From contig JAZAYU010000177.1 of assembly GCA_038501625.1 (NCBI GenBank), positions 248,001 to 312,000 on the forward strand: DNA of 64,000 bases. Reading direction: 5' to 3'. The stretch comes from Corbicula japonica. Taxonomy: Eukaryota > Mollusca > Bivalvia > Venerida > Cyrenidae. The translations under genes were made by a program, and so were the position numbers. The notes below the pieces were generated by a model. It worked only from the letters and a program-made list of their open reading frames with translations, made no database searches and was not told the origin of the DNA. Positions 35,499-46,444 of this stretch are shown piece after piece. How positions within the stretch are numbered: position 1 is the first letter of the stretch; each line of letters begins with the position of its first letter.

Positions 35499-38400
35499 TA
35501 GCTCGACTATTCGAAGAATATGTCGAGCTATTGTACTCACTTGGGCGTCGGCGTCGCCGTCGCCGTCGGCGTCCCGCTTTGGTTAAAGTTTGCGTACAAC
35601 CTACTGATATCTTAAAAACTACTATAGCTACAGCTTTAAAACTTGGCACACTTGTTCATCATCATGTCCCAAGTATGTATGCCAAGAACCATAACTCTAA
35701 CTTTCATTTTGATCAAATTATGGCCCTTTTTCGACTTAGAATTTCAGGTTAAAGTTTGCGTGCAAGCTAATGTACAGACACATAACTTCAATACAACTTA
35801 TACTACAGCTTTGAAACTTGGCACACTTGTTCATCATCATCTCCCGAGTGTGTATGCCAAGAACCATAACTCTAACTTTCATTTTGATCAAATTATGGCC
35901 CTTTTTTGACTTAGAATTTCAGGTTAAAGTTTGCGTGCAAGCTACTGTACCAACACATAACTTCAATACTACTTATACTACAGCTTTGAAACTTGTCACA
36001 CTTGTTCATCATCATGTCCCGAGTGTGTATGCCAAGAACCATAACTCTAACTTTCATTTTCATCAAATTATGGCCCTTTTTCGACTTAGAATTTCAGGTT
36101 AATGTTTGCGTGCAAGCTACTGTACAAACACATAACTTCAATACTACTTATACTACAACTTTGAAACTTGGCACACTTGTTCATCATCATCTCCCAAGTG
36201 TGTATGCCAAGAACCAAAACTCTAACTTTCATTGTATTAAAATTATAGCCCTTTTTCCACTTAGAATTTCAGGTTAAAGTTTGCGTGCAAGCTAGTGTAC
36301 AAACCCGTAACTTCCATACTACTTATACTACAGCTTTGAAACTTTCAGCACTTGTTCATTATCATATCCCGAGTGGGTATGCCAAGAAGCATAACTCTAA
36401 CTTCCATTTTGTTCAAATTATGGCCCTTTTTCAACTTAGAATTTCAGGTTAAAGTTTGCGTGCAAGCTAGTTACTTTCATACTTCTTGTACTATAGCTTT
36501 GAAACTTTCAACACTTGTTAACCATCATGACCCTGACTATGTATGCCAAGAACAATAATTCTTTCTTTAATTTTTAATCAAATTATGGCCCTTTTTCAAC
36601 TTAGAATTTCAGGTTAAAGTTTGGGTGCGAGCTAGTTACTTTCATACTTCTTGTACTATAGCTTTGAAACTTGTTCACTATCATGACCCTGACTATGTAT
36701 GCCAAGAACCATAACTCTTTCTTTGAGTTATATCAAATTATTGCCCTTTAAAGACTTAGAAATTAAGGTTAAAGTTTGCGTGCAAGGTGGTGAAACCTCA
36801 TATCTTTCATTCTATTAAAACGACAACTTTAAAACTTTGTATACCTTTATTTTATCATACATCAGGTTGATTTCAAAGGCCCATAACTCATCCTTGCTTT
36901 TTTTATTTAATTTTTGCCCTTTTTCGCTTAGAAATTAGAATTAAGACTTAGAAATTATGGTTAAAGTATCAATGTTAGTGTTTTTCATAGGTAATGCTAA
37001 AGAAAAGGTTTAAAACAGATGTACTTAACATACTTTGGTTGAAAGTGTTGAGTGGTTATACTATACTATACTATACTATACTATACTATACCATACCATA
37101 CCATACCATACCATACCATACCATACCATACCACACCACACCACACCACACCACACCACACCACACCATACCATACCATACCACAACACACCACACCACC
37201 ACCCACCCCACACCCACCCATCCACCACCACCCACCAGCACCACCAGCACCCACCCCACACCCACCCACCCACCCATCCACCCACCCACCCACCCACCCC
37301 ACACCCACCTCCCACCACCACCTTCCACCACCACCACCCACCCCACACCCACCCACCCCACACCCACCCACCCACAACCCCCACCACCACCCCCCCACCA
37401 CCACCACACCACAACCCACCACCCACCACCACCACCCACCACCACCACCCACCCCAACCCACCCACCCACCACCCCCCACCCACCCCCCACCCCACAACC
37501 ACCCACCCCACACCCACCCACCCACCCCACCCACCACCACCCACCACCACCCCCTACCACTACCCACCACCACCACCACCACCCCCCACCACCACTCATC
37601 CACCACCACCACACCACAATCCACCTCCACCACCCACCACCACCACCCACCCCAACCCACCCACCACCACCCCCCACCCACCACCCACCCCACACCCACC
37701 CACAACCCCCACCACCCCCCCCCCCCCCCACCACCACCCACCACCACCCACCCACCACCACCACACCACAACCCACCACCACCACCCACCACCACCACCC
37801 ACCCCAACCCACCCACCCACCACCCCCCACCCACCCCCCACCCCACAACCACCCACCCCACACCCACCCACCCACCCCACCCTCACCCACCCACCACCAC
37901 CACCCCCTACCACTACCCACCACCACCACCACCACCCCCCACCACCACTCATCCACCACCACCACACCACAATCCACCTCCACCACCCACCACCACCACC
38001 CACCCCAACCCACCCACCCACCACCACCCCCCACCCACCACCCACCCCAAACCCACCCACCCCACACCCACCCACCCACCCACCCCACCCTCACCCACCC
38101 CACACCCACCCACCCACCACCACCCACCACCACCCCCTACCACTACCCACCACCACCACCACCCACCACACCACACTACCACCACCCCCCACCACATACC
38201 ACCAACACCACCACCAACAATAACACCAACAACACAACCAACAATAACACAAATAACAACAACTACACCACCAACAACACCGTCAACAACACCACCAACA
38301 ACAACATCAACACCAACAATAGCATCAACAACCACCACCAACAGCAACAACACTGACAACAACACAACCAACAACAACAACACCAACAACACAACCAACA

Positions 38401-38779
38401 AAAACCCTAATAACAACAACAACACCAACAACACCACCAACAACACCACCAACAACAACACCACCAACAACACCACCAACAACACCGTCAACAACACCAC
38501 CAACAACAATACCATACGTTACTATACTACACCACACTACAGGTGGGCAGGGGTGTATGGACTGGGTTGTGTAAACCCTCTAAAAAAACTACAATAATAA
38601 ATTAAGTGTAATTTATTGATTTCCTTACTTGGATTAAGAAACTTTTGTTCATGTGTGTGTGTTGGGTGTCATAAACTCCTGAATCACTCCCCAGTTTAAA
38701 TGAAGCCCAGTTTTAAATGTGCTTAAATATGTCTGACTTCGAATAGTCGAGCGTGCTGTCGTTTCCGACTGGCTCTTGT
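35499..38779 (+). mobile_element. HINE-like minisatellite element, GCTCGACTATTCGAA family
   Basis: The 5' end is TAGCTCGACTATTCGAAGAA, followed by a GGCGTC run (GTCGGCGTCGCCGTCGCC). The core has six junctions with AATTTCAGGTTAAAGTTTGC at about 175-bp spacing (35745, 35920, 36095, 36271, 36444, 36608). Near the 3' end TTCGAATAGTCGAGC repeats the 5' motif inverted, followed by an imperfect hairpin and CTCTTGTT. A 1.5-kb satellite tract is embedded in its 3' half. Confidence 0.8.
37056..38545 (+). repeat. CTATA-CCATA-CCACA-CCACC-CAACAC satellite tract, G-free on the plus strand
   Basis: It starts as (CTATA)n, shifts to (CCATA)n and (CCACA)n, then becomes CCACCC/CCACCA low-complexity sequence, and ends in CAACAC/CAACAA repeats. 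Between 37248 and 38281 there is no G. A higher-order repeat of about 350 bp is visible (37451 matches 37801; CTCATCCACCACCACC recurs at about 37596 and 37949). Long open frames on both strands are by-products of the missing stop codons. Confidence 0.95.
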
Positions 38780-39292
38780 TTATATATGAAATGAGATTAA
38801 AGTGGTAAGCGTTTTCTGGCTAATATTGGAGACGGAACAAGTTATTTTTAAATTCTTTGTCTATTAAAGTTTAATAAATCTTTAAATGACCTTCTAATTA
38901 TTAAAAACTATTACATTTATAGCATGAGCTGTTTTGTTTTATTTATAGTTGAAATAAGTAAAAAGAAGTAAGCGTTTTCCGGCACTAAGTATTGGAGTCT
39001 GAACAAGTTGTTTTTTTTTTGCATTATGTGTCTCCTGATATAGTATACAAACTTATATGACCTTATATTTATTCACAACTATTACATTTAGAGCATAAAC
39101 TGCATTTTTGTAAGTATTTATTTATAGTTTTCTCTTATTTATAGTTGAAATTAGTTATACGAAATTAGCGTTTTCAGCATTTTCCAGCACCATATTGAAC
39201 CGGGAACAATATGTTTTACATTCTTTGTCTACTGAAAAAGAATAATTCTTTTATTTCAATTTTATATAACCTTATATTTATTTACACCTTTT

Positions 39293-39933
39293 TGTGTCGC
39301 CCTTTCGAAGAAATGGCGATACATAGGGATCACTTTGTCTGTCCGTCCGTCCGTCACGAAAACTTAACGTTGGCTATAACTTTGCCATTTCTTAATCGTC
39401 CGTCCGTCACGAAAACTTAACGTTGGCTATAACTGCCATTTCTTAATATTTCTCCATGAAACTTTCAAATTATATTGCTTATGACAACACGCTCATGATG
39501 ATGCCAAATTCTTTAGGTCAAGGTCACATTTGATGGAGTTATGCCCCTTTTTGTACTTGGATTTTAACATGAAAACTTAACGTTGACTATAACTTTGCCA
39601 TTTCTCAATATTTCTTCATTAAACTTTCAAATTATATTGCTTATGACAACACACTCATGATGATGCCAAATTCTCTAGGTCAAGGTCATATTTGTTGCAG
39701 TTATGCCCCTTTTTGTACTTGGATTTTGACATGAAAGCTTAATGTTGGCTATAACTTTGCCATTTCTCAATATTTCTTCATGAACCTTTCAAATTATATT
39801 GCTTATGACAACACACTCGTGATGATGAGATGTTGTTTCAGTCAAGATGGAGTTATTCCCCTTTTTGAACTTGCATTTTTTCCGACATTGTACCAGAGGG
39901 CGACACAAGTGTTCAACTGAACACCCATCTAGT
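39293..39933 (+). mobile_element. HINE-like minisatellite element, TGTCGCCCT family, copy 1
   Basis: 5' TGTGTCGCCCTTTCGAAGAA with GCGATACATAGGGATC and a GTCCGTCCGTCCGTC run. Units of about 170 bp contain TTAACGTTGGCTATAACTTT and CAAATTATATTGCTTATGAC. Near the 3' end AGAGGGCGACAC inverts the 5' motif, followed by hairpin GTGTTCAACTGAACAC and CATCTAGTTT. Confidence 0.88.
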
Positions 39934-40752
39934 TTTATTTAGAGCTGTTTTGTCACTATTTTAAAAGTTTCATTTTATTTATAGTTGAAATAAGAAGTAA
40001 GTGAACAGCGTTTTCCGGCACTAAATATTGGAGCTGGAACAAGTTATTTTGCATCTCTGTCTACTGAAATTGTATAAATCCTTATATGACCTTATATTTA
40101 TTCACAACTATTACATTTAGAGCATAAACTGCTTTTTATAAGTATTTTTACATTTTTGTTTTAATTATAGTTGAAATAAGTAATTTGAAGTTAGCGTTTT
40201 CCTGCACTATATTGAACCCGGAACTAATTTATTTTGCATTCTTTGTCTACTGAAATAGAATAATTTTAATATTCATTTTTTATAACCATATATTTATGAA
40301 TAACTTTTAAATTTTAGAACATAAAGTATTGTTCAATGTTCGTTTTATTTATAGTTGAAGTAGCTACGAAATGACAAATAAGTGGTAAGCGTTTTCCGCA
40401 CTATATTGGAGCCGGAACAAGTTATTTTTTGCATTCTCTGTTTACCAAAATAGTATAAATCCTTATACGACCTTATATTTATTCACAAATATTACATTTT
40501 GATGATATGCTATAGTGTTGTAAGTATTTTTTTATAGTTTTCCTGCGTTTTTGGCGTTTTCCGGCGTTTTTCGCTTTTTTTGGTGTTTTTCGGTCTTTCT
40601 ACTAACCCCCAAGAGTATTGATGATAAGACCCAGCAATTTCACCAACTGTTTAGGGGTCCTTTCGTTAACTCATATATCAGCGGAGCCATATAGACATAA
40701 CAGAGCTCTTGTTTCAATTTCAAACATTTTCTGTTCATTTGCGTCCTTTTCA

Positions 40753-40985
40753 GGTAGCCTCAGTAGCTCAATTGGTAGAGCATCTGTACAGATAGGCGGA
40801 GGTCCCTGGTTTGAATCTCATTTCTTCCTATTTCATGCTGGTGAAATGAATGTCATTGGTTTGACCCCCACTCTGGCCACCAATGAAATAGGAGGGAGCA
40901 AATGGATAGGCCTCGACCAGGATTCAAACTTCGGACTTCCGGCTTACAGTGCTGACTCTTCAAATTGAGCTACCGAGGCTGCATG
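40753..40985. repeat. Foldback repeat with two opposed tRNA-like ends
   Basis: The left end GCCTCAGTAGCTCAATTGGT with GGTTTGAATCTC has A- and B-box-like motifs. The right end, read on the minus strand, gives GCCTCGGTAGCTCAATTTGA and AGTTTGAATCCTGG, with an acceptor-stem-like pairing (GCCTCGG with TCGAGGC). CCTATTTCAT and ATGAAATAGG pair in the middle, so the whole unit is palindromic. It is a tRNA-derived SINE-like unit rather than a functional tRNA; the anticodon stem does not pair well. Confidence 0.65.
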
Positions 40986-41180
40986 ATAAGGACACTATTA
41001 CAGATGATAGATGATACTACAATCACTTACGAGATACATCTACTGAACACTAAAGTATAACAGTTAATGGAGAAATGCCTATTTCTGTATTGCAAAATTG
41101 TTCTAATATTCCAAACTAGTAAATGCTGAACAGAAAGATTCCTAACTTAATGCAGCACAGAAATTCAAAATATCATAATA

Positions 41181-41306
41181 CAGTACAGGTCGGGTGTCTT
41201 TAACATTTACACCCGTGACCGATGCGGTGATCTTCCCAGTGTTTTGCCGTGATTCGTGGCGATAATTCTGCAGTCATTCTCGCTCTCTTCGCGTTAATCT
41301 TCAGCT
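41181..41306 (+). mobile_element. Solo terminal fragment of a TA-flanked element
   Basis: CAGTACAGGTCGGGTGTCTT with ACATTTACACCCG matches the terminal repeat of the element at 48714-50515 (CAGTACAGCTCGGGTGTCTT). The internal part corresponds to the inverse of that element's right arm (CTGCAGTCATTCTCGCTCTC). The other end is missing. It lies about 100 bp upstream of the SOAT exon with the start codon. Confidence 0.7.
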
Positions 41307-41316
41307 GTTCTTTCTG

Positions 41317-41355
41317 AACAGTTTAGATCCTGATCTGCAGGCACATCTGTGACTA
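41317..41355. repeat. 60-bp palindromic dispersed repeat, partial
   Basis: GAACAGTTTAGATCCTGATC followed by GCAGGCACATCTGTGA: the left half of the unit, just upstream of SOAT coding exon 1. Confidence 0.65.
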
Positions 41356-41408
41356 GAAGCTACATGTAATGCTAATTGTTTTGTTATTTCTATCTTGTAG
41401 AACCCAGA

Positions 41409-41468
41409 ATGGAAGAGAATGGGCTGCAACAGCAGATCAAGATTCAGAGATTGATGCATGAAGCTCAG
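41409..41468 (+). CDS. SOAT: Sterol O-acyltransferase, coding exon 1
   Basis: Sterol O-acyltransferase (ACAT) is an MBOAT-family enzyme of the endoplasmic reticulum membrane that esterifies cholesterol with long-chain acyl-CoA. This window holds only the N-terminal part. The exon starts after a good acceptor (TATCTTGTAG at 41400), has 8 nt of leader, then ATGG, and encodes 20 residues (MEENGLQQQIKIQRLMHEAQ) ending at CAG with a GTAATG donor (phase 0). A leader intron upstream is implied by the acceptor. Family identity rests on exons 4-6; this exon is assigned because it splices in phase to them and the start suits a cytosolic tail. SOAT N-termini are poorly conserved, so an earlier start on an upstream exon cannot be excluded. 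A solo terminal fragment of a transposable element lies about 100 bp upstream. Confidence 0.68.
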
Positions 41469-41586
41469 GTAATGCGTGTAAACGGCTTACATATATTTCC
41501 CTGCTGAGAACTTTGTCATCATTTATTTACCAGCATGACATCAATAATATCCCTTTCCTCCATAGACACACCTTTATTGTGTGGGT

Positions 41587-41651
41587 GAACAGTGTAGATC
41601 CAGATTAGCCAGCATATACATGCCGTCTGATCAGGATCTGCACTGTTCACT
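41587..41651. repeat. 60-bp palindromic dispersed repeat
   Basis: A full unit in SOAT intron 1: GAACAGTGTAGATCCAGATT, then CTGATCAGGATCTGCACTGT and TCAC. It is preceded by the usual flank TTTCCTCCATAGACACACCT. Confidence 0.85.
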
Positions 41652-41654
41652 TTT

Positions 41655-42475
41655 TTATTATACCCCCGCTTCCAAGAAGAGGGGGGTATACTGTTTTACC
41701 CTTGTCCGTCCGTCCGTGCGTCCGTCCGTTACAAATTTCCGTTGCAGTTTTCTCAGCAACTATCAGAAGCCTGATATTTTGCATACTGCTTTACCCTATA
41801 GTCCCATATGGTGTAAAGCGATTTTATGCTCCTTGCTCATCTTCTTCCTGTTAGTCACATATTTTTAGATTTTGTTACTATATAGGTGCATTTTTATTTT
41901 CCGTTGCAGTTTTCTCAGCAACTATAACATGCAGCAGCCTGATGTTTTGCATATTGCTTTATCCTATAGTGCCATATGGTGTAAAGCGATTTTATGCTCC
42001 TTGCTCATCTACTTCCTGTTTACCGAACACTTAGATTTTTACACATAGATGACAAACATGCACAATTTCTGTTGCATTTTTCTAAGCAACTATAACACGC
42101 AGCAGCCTGATGTTTTGCATATTGCTTTATCCTATAGTCCCATATGGTGTAAAGCGATTTTATGCTCCTAGCTCTTCTACTTCCTGTTTACTGAATACTT
42201 TAATTTTTACACACATAGATGACAAACGTGCACAATTTCCGTCGCAGTTTTCTAAGCAACTATAACATGCAGCAGTCTGATGTTTTGCATATTGTTTTTT
42301 TCCTACACTCCCATATGGTGAAAAGCGATTTTATGCTCCTTGCTCATCTACTTCCTGCTTACCGACTACTTTTAGATTTTGTTACTATACAGGTGCGCTA
42401 CATAAACCAAAGGGCATCTTTATTGAAAAATGCGAATTTCATTTTGAAAGTCATATTTCTCACAGCAGGGGTATC
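41655..42475 (+). mobile_element. HINE-like minisatellite element, TATACCCCC family, short copy
   Basis: 5' TTATACCCCCGCTTCCAAGA folding on GAGGGGGGTATA, then a TCCGTCCGTCCGTGCGTCCG run. Four units of about 160 bp contain GTTGCAGTTTTCTCAGCAAC and GGTGTAAAGCGATTTTATGC. The 3' end has CAGGGGTATCAC and hairpin GTGAGCATTAGCTCAC. Unlike its relatives it lacks the final CTAGTT. Confidence 0.75.
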
Positions 42476-42530
42476 ACTAGTGAGCATTAGCTCACAAAAT
42501 TTCATGTTTGTTATGTTATTTCTGACCAAA

Positions 42531-42600
42531 ATGCGACCAGTGCAGATCCTGATCAGACAGCACAGATGTGCGGGCTGATCTGGATTTACACTGGTCGCAC
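42531..42600. repeat. 60-bp palindromic dispersed repeat
   Basis: TGCGACCAGTGCAGATCCTG and CTGATCTGGATTTACACTGG with TCGCAC: outer arms (GCGACCAGTG/CACTGGTCGC) and inner arms both pair. Confidence 0.85.
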
Positions 42601-42633
42601 ATGGGTAAAATTACACTGGCCGCACATGGGTAA

Positions 42634-42932
42634 AATAGAGGATATTTGTTTATACCAGTGTAAGATAGAAATATATTTCATTGAGTGAGCTCCGGAATTA
42701 GTATTTTCACGAGTGGCAAAGCCACAAGTGAAAATACATAATTCCAGAGTTCACAAGTGAAATATATTTCTATCTTTCACTGGTAAAAACAAACTTTCTT
42801 TATATTTTATGCTTTTAGTGCAAAATTTGCGTGAATTTGACAGAAAAATTGCAAGAAATGTTTGAAAACAGTGCAATGCCACTTTTATTTCACCTGGAAA
42901 ATTCTATAATTCACTGAAAAGCATAAAATAAA
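42634..42932 (+). repeat. Twin-hairpin element, short copy
   Basis: Hairpin one: TACCAGTGTAAGATAGAAAT pairs with ATTTCTATCTTTCACTGGTA across GAGCTCCGGAATTAG. Hairpin two: TATTTTATGCTTTTAGTG pairs with CACTGAAAAGCATAAAATA. It is a deletion derivative of the copy at 62331-62775. Confidence 0.75.
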
Positions 42933-42939
42933 ATGTGTA

Positions 42940-43460
42940 TAAAGAGTATTGAGTATATATGAAGGAAAGGGTTATAGAGTTTTAATGGACAATGGATTAG
43001 ATAAAAAAAAATTAAAAATTAAGAATAATTTGATCTTTGTCAAGTTTATTAACTTGACACAATTATTTTCTAAAACAGTTAATTAATAAGTAATCCCTAA
43101 GCAATTTAGTTTGATATATTAGGGAATAGGCTTTATTTCATAATGTAGGCTTAACAGGAATTACTATATTAATACCGATTTCTAGTGATAGCTGTATTAA
43201 TATATTATTCACTTGTTTCATGTAAATCAAATACAGATTGACATTTGAATTGTGTTTTTGATATTGACATTCAGATATGTTTATCAGAGCATTTTTATCT
43301 GCCCTAACATTATTCTTGGTTGCCCATGTATCATTGTATGACTGACGATAACTGATTATGGCTAAGTAGACAGTCACATAATACTCTGTTTACATAACCA
43401 GGATTGATCATATGGCAGATATGATCCAATTAACCCTTTCCTCCATAGACACAGATTTAT
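42940..43460. other. SOAT intron 1, nothing recognised
   Basis: AT-rich sequence; the 79-codon minus-strand frame has no coding character that I recognise. Confidence 0.45.
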
Positions 43461-43467
43461 TGTGTGG

Positions 43468-43805
43468 ACGAACAGTGTAGATCCAGATCAGCTGACATGT
43501 CCGTCCCGTCTTATCAGGATCTGCTCTGTTCGCTTTATTATTAGCATTAGGTTATTTCTGACCAAAATGCGACCAGTGCAGATCCTGATCAGACGGCACA
43601 GATGTGCCAGCAGCCAATATACAGCAGTTTTTGAACAGCATCAGTTTCAGCATGTGCCACCAGTATTGATCCAGATTATCTGGCACATCAATGCCATCTG
43701 ATCTGGATCTACACTGGTCACGTATTTGTCAGAAATAACCTCATGATGAAAGCAGACTAGATCCAGATCGGCCAGCCTGGTGATCAGGATCTACACTTTT
43801 CACCC
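43468..43805. repeat. Cluster of 60-bp palindromic repeats (about four units)
   Basis: Units near 43468-43533, 43566-43612, 43663-43720 and 43755-43803, with alternating GATCCAGATCAGCTG and GATCAGGATCTAC halves. This is the densest cluster in the window. Confidence 0.8.
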
Positions 43806-43849
43806 TCTCTATCAAGGTGTTTCTAGGGAGTAATTGTTTAATCCACTCA

Positions 43850-44037
43850 CAGGGAATGGCTTAGAGGGAGACTTGGGAGAAATAGTCTCCCAAATGTCCT
43901 AAACTTCTCCCAGTACTGAGCCAAGGGAGAAGTTTTTCCCTGTGTGTTTCATACAGAAAGCTGAATTCCTAGGTAACCTCTCCCTAAATTTGAAAAAAAA
44001 TACTTCTCCCTGTTCTGACAACTCAAGCCAATCCCTG
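43850..44037. mobile_element. hAT-like MITE (188 bp)
   Basis: Inverted termini CAGGGAATGGCTTAGAG and CTCAAGCCAATCCCTG, with GGGAGAAGTTTTTCCC and TTCTCCC motifs inside. CACTCAC occurs at both borders, overlapping the terminal base, so a 7-8 bp TSD is likely. Confidence 0.65.
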
Positions 44038-44363
44038 CACTCACTGATAGGAATAATCTGAATAATTGTAAACACTGTCATGAATAAGTATAGAGTTTGA
44101 TAAGCCAAAAATAGCTAGCCTTGAAGCTATATTAATGTTGATATAATTACAAGCTATTTAAATGAGATGTCCTTGAATCTTAGGTTAATATAAATCCAAC
44201 AATTAGTACACAGTAAACACCATGATTTTATTTTATCTTGTTTGTAACTGACATTATCCTTATAGAGACCAGAATGAGGCAAGCTGGTACAACATATCCA
44301 GTCTATTAAAATTTTTATCCTGTCCCCATTACTCCATATATGTGCCTTTGATCACATATGCCA

Positions 44364-44420
44364 TTAGTGTAGATCCAGATCAGCTGGCACATCCACCATC
44401 TGATCTGGATCAGCACTGTT
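44364..44420. repeat. 60-bp palindromic dispersed repeat
   Basis: TAGTGTAGATCCAGATCAGC, then CCATCTGATCTGGATCAGCA, in SOAT intron 1. Confidence 0.8.
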
Positions 44421-44578
44421 GCGGTTTGGTAAGAAATAACCCAATTAATCAAAAAGTGAACAGTGTTACTGTGTAGATTCTTTTCAGATTGCATACTATA
44501 AAAGCATTATACATTTATGGAGTAAAGGGCTAATTAACTCCGTGGTGCAGCTTACAGCCCATGTGCAACCAGGCCTGA

Positions 44579-44713
44579 AGGTTATAAAACTGAGATTGGA
44601 AACCAGTCTCAAATCTCAAGCATCTGATTGGCTGAAATGGCGACTGGTCGCCATTTCAGCCAATCAGATGCTTGAGATTTGAGACTGGTTTCCATGCTCA
44701 GTTTTATAACCTT
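44579..44713. repeat. 135-bp near-perfect hairpin
   Basis: AAGGTTATAAAACTGAG at the left and CTCAGTTTTATAACCTT at the right. The arms are about 64 bp with very few mismatches around GGCGACTGGTCGCC. Each arm contains a CCAAT motif (CAGCCAATCAGATG and its inverse). It lies in SOAT intron 1. Confidence 0.92.
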
Positions 44714-44715
44714 GG

Positions 44716-44775
44716 GCACTGTGTAGAACCAAATCAGCCTGCATGGTGGTCCAGTCTTATTTGGATCTACACTTG
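44716..44775. repeat. 60-bp palindromic dispersed repeat
   Basis: CACTGTGTAGAACCAAATCA, then TCTTATTTGGATCTACACTT: a diverged unit directly beside the 135-bp hairpin. Confidence 0.65.
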
Positions 44776-44779
44776 TAGC

Positions 44780-46247
44780 ACATTGGAGAAATGCTGTATA
44801 CCTGAAATAAATAATTTTTAGAAACACTGTCGGAATTTGTACTTTTTTGTTCTAGTACACATGTATCACAACCTATTCAGGTAGTATAATTCCATAGTTC
44901 AGGAAAGCCTGGGGCTTAATGACACTAATTATATCATCCATATTATACAAATATTTTGTTAAAAAACAAAGGCACAATAAGTCATATTTGAAACCAGTGT
45001 AAACCCTGCATCCAGGAATTCTGATCAGGTTCTACACTTTTCATATTAATTTGTTCAATGAATTCAGTTAATAAATTCATCTAAAGCACCTATATAAACA
45101 ATTGTCTAAAATTTAAAGCAAGAATAGTGCATTAGATTACTTCAGCTGTTAACCCTTTCCTCGGTTCCAATGCCATCCGATCTGTAGCCCAACTATTTGT
45201 GCGCAATAGAAGAGCTTTTCTATATATATGATTGTCGCTCTTCGCGCACAACCCAGTTACTATTCAAATCAATGTGGAAAATTTTCCTTCTATGTTTATA
45301 TGCTAGCGATCAGAATTTGAATCGCAACTTTGGCGACTTTGACGGCTCCATAAAGCATCTTAAACCATATGTATCGTTAAAAAATTTACATACCTGAAAA
45401 GCAACATTCAAGTAGAATCATTATATGTAATCCTTCATAAATAACGGTTTCGTTTTTTATGCAAAACTCATTTGAACCTACACCCAGGTCAACAGATTTC
45501 GATTACATCGCTTAAAGTTTACCTGACTCACGTTTATCAATAAACTTCACCTTACCAGCTTGAAATAGGTACTGCGGAAATTCTTGCTACGGTAAAAACA
45601 AAGCAACTTATAAAATAAAGGTTTGATGAATAAAAGAAAGTAATCTGCAAATAATTAACAAGGTAATATACACAACATTATTAAAGGTGCGATTGAAACT
45701 TAATATAGCGGGGCGGGTATCTAAATAGATGAAAAAATAACTTTGACAACCATCGAACATGACAAATAAGAAAATAAGAGTACGTTATGAGTTTTTCGAA
45801 GCGTACAGCCTCCCGCATTGTAAAAATATGTTTGAATAAAAAGAAACGTTTTCATTGGTTATCTGGATTTCGTATCAACATGTAAACTGCATATAACGTG
45901 GTAGGTTTAACAAGTTATTTTGTGGAATATTCGTCATTTTATTGTTACTTTCATCATAATTTATTGTTATAACCACACTTGAACATACCAGTGTTAGAAT
46001 TTTCATGTTGGAGTGAAAAATAACAGAATTTAAATCGGGTCGATTTCCACCACAGTTTTGATCGTAACTGCTTGAGACGTAAAGAACAGGCAACGAAAAT
46101 GTCCGTATGATAATGGGTCTGTTCTTGCAGTCGAATTATTGAGACTATCCGATCTGGATCCTCTCTTTCCTTAATACTGATTTTAAGTGAGGCCAATACT
46201 GTGATTAAATTTTGAACATTGTGTTTATTTAATGTTGTTATTTTCAG
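44780..46247. other. SOAT intron 1, nothing firmly recognised
   Basis: Contains a half palindrome near 45010-45045 (CTGATCAGGTTCTACACTTT) and otherwise AT-rich intron sequence without a supported gene. Confidence 0.45.
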
Positions 46248-46384
46248 AGATTTCGTCAAGAAGTTTCTGAAAAGGTGAATCACGACCTGGACGATTTATT
46301 TGATTCTTTCCTGTCAGACTTCGAGCAAATCGGCCAATCAGATCATGATGAAAATATCAATGTATCATTGTCTTCAAGAAATAG
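46248..46384 (+). CDS. SOAT: Sterol O-acyltransferase, coding exon 2
   Basis: A 137-nt exon with acceptor GTTATTTTCAG and donor AG followed by GTATGT. It enters in phase 0 and leaves in phase 2. It encodes 45 residues starting RFRQEVSEKVNHDLDDLFDS, an acidic, probably cytosolic helix. Vertebrate SOAT1 has a comparable acidic segment before its first membrane helix, with a V-x-x-x-x-D-D-F-type spacing similar to the D-L-D-D-L-F here. The downstream intron carries a minisatellite element beginning about 60 nt from the donor. Confidence 0.75.
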
Positions 46385-46444
46385 GTATGTATATAGTATA
46401 ATCACTCATTCAAAGAATTGCCAGGTATACGACATGCAGTTTTT

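Larger units (their letters stand above)
35070..40600 (-). repeat. Right terminal array of the 14-kb inverted-repeat pair
   Basis: Units of about 165-200 bp with AGCGTTTTCCGGCACTATAT and GGAGCCGGAACAAGTTATTT (35131, 35344, 38810, 38972, 39166, 40009, 40194, 40388). They end in GTTTTCCGGCGTTTTTCGC and GTGTTTTTCGGTCTTTCT (40555-40600), the inverse of 26461-26504. The array is split by two minisatellite elements. Confidence 0.7.

Noticed and set aside
35531..36558. Overlapping frames of about 70-94 codons repeating the same peptide
   Set aside because: They are translations of the 175-bp minisatellite monomer of a non-coding mobile element.
36994..38597. Open frames of 409-520 codons (His/Pro/Thr-rich) on the plus strand and Gly/Val/Trp-rich frames on the minus strand
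   Set aside because: They exist only because the CCAC/CCAT/CAAC satellite lacks stop codons; several frames are open at once and the composition is pure repeat.
26461..40600. Polinton/Maverick virus-like element spanning the 14-kb inverted tips
   Set aside because: No DNA polymerase, integrase, ATPase or capsid-like frames are present; the contents are satellites and non-coding elements.
40910..40985. Functional tRNA gene on the minus strand
   Set aside because: The acceptor stem and B box look right but the anticodon stem pairs poorly and the unit is half of a palindromic SINE-like repeat.
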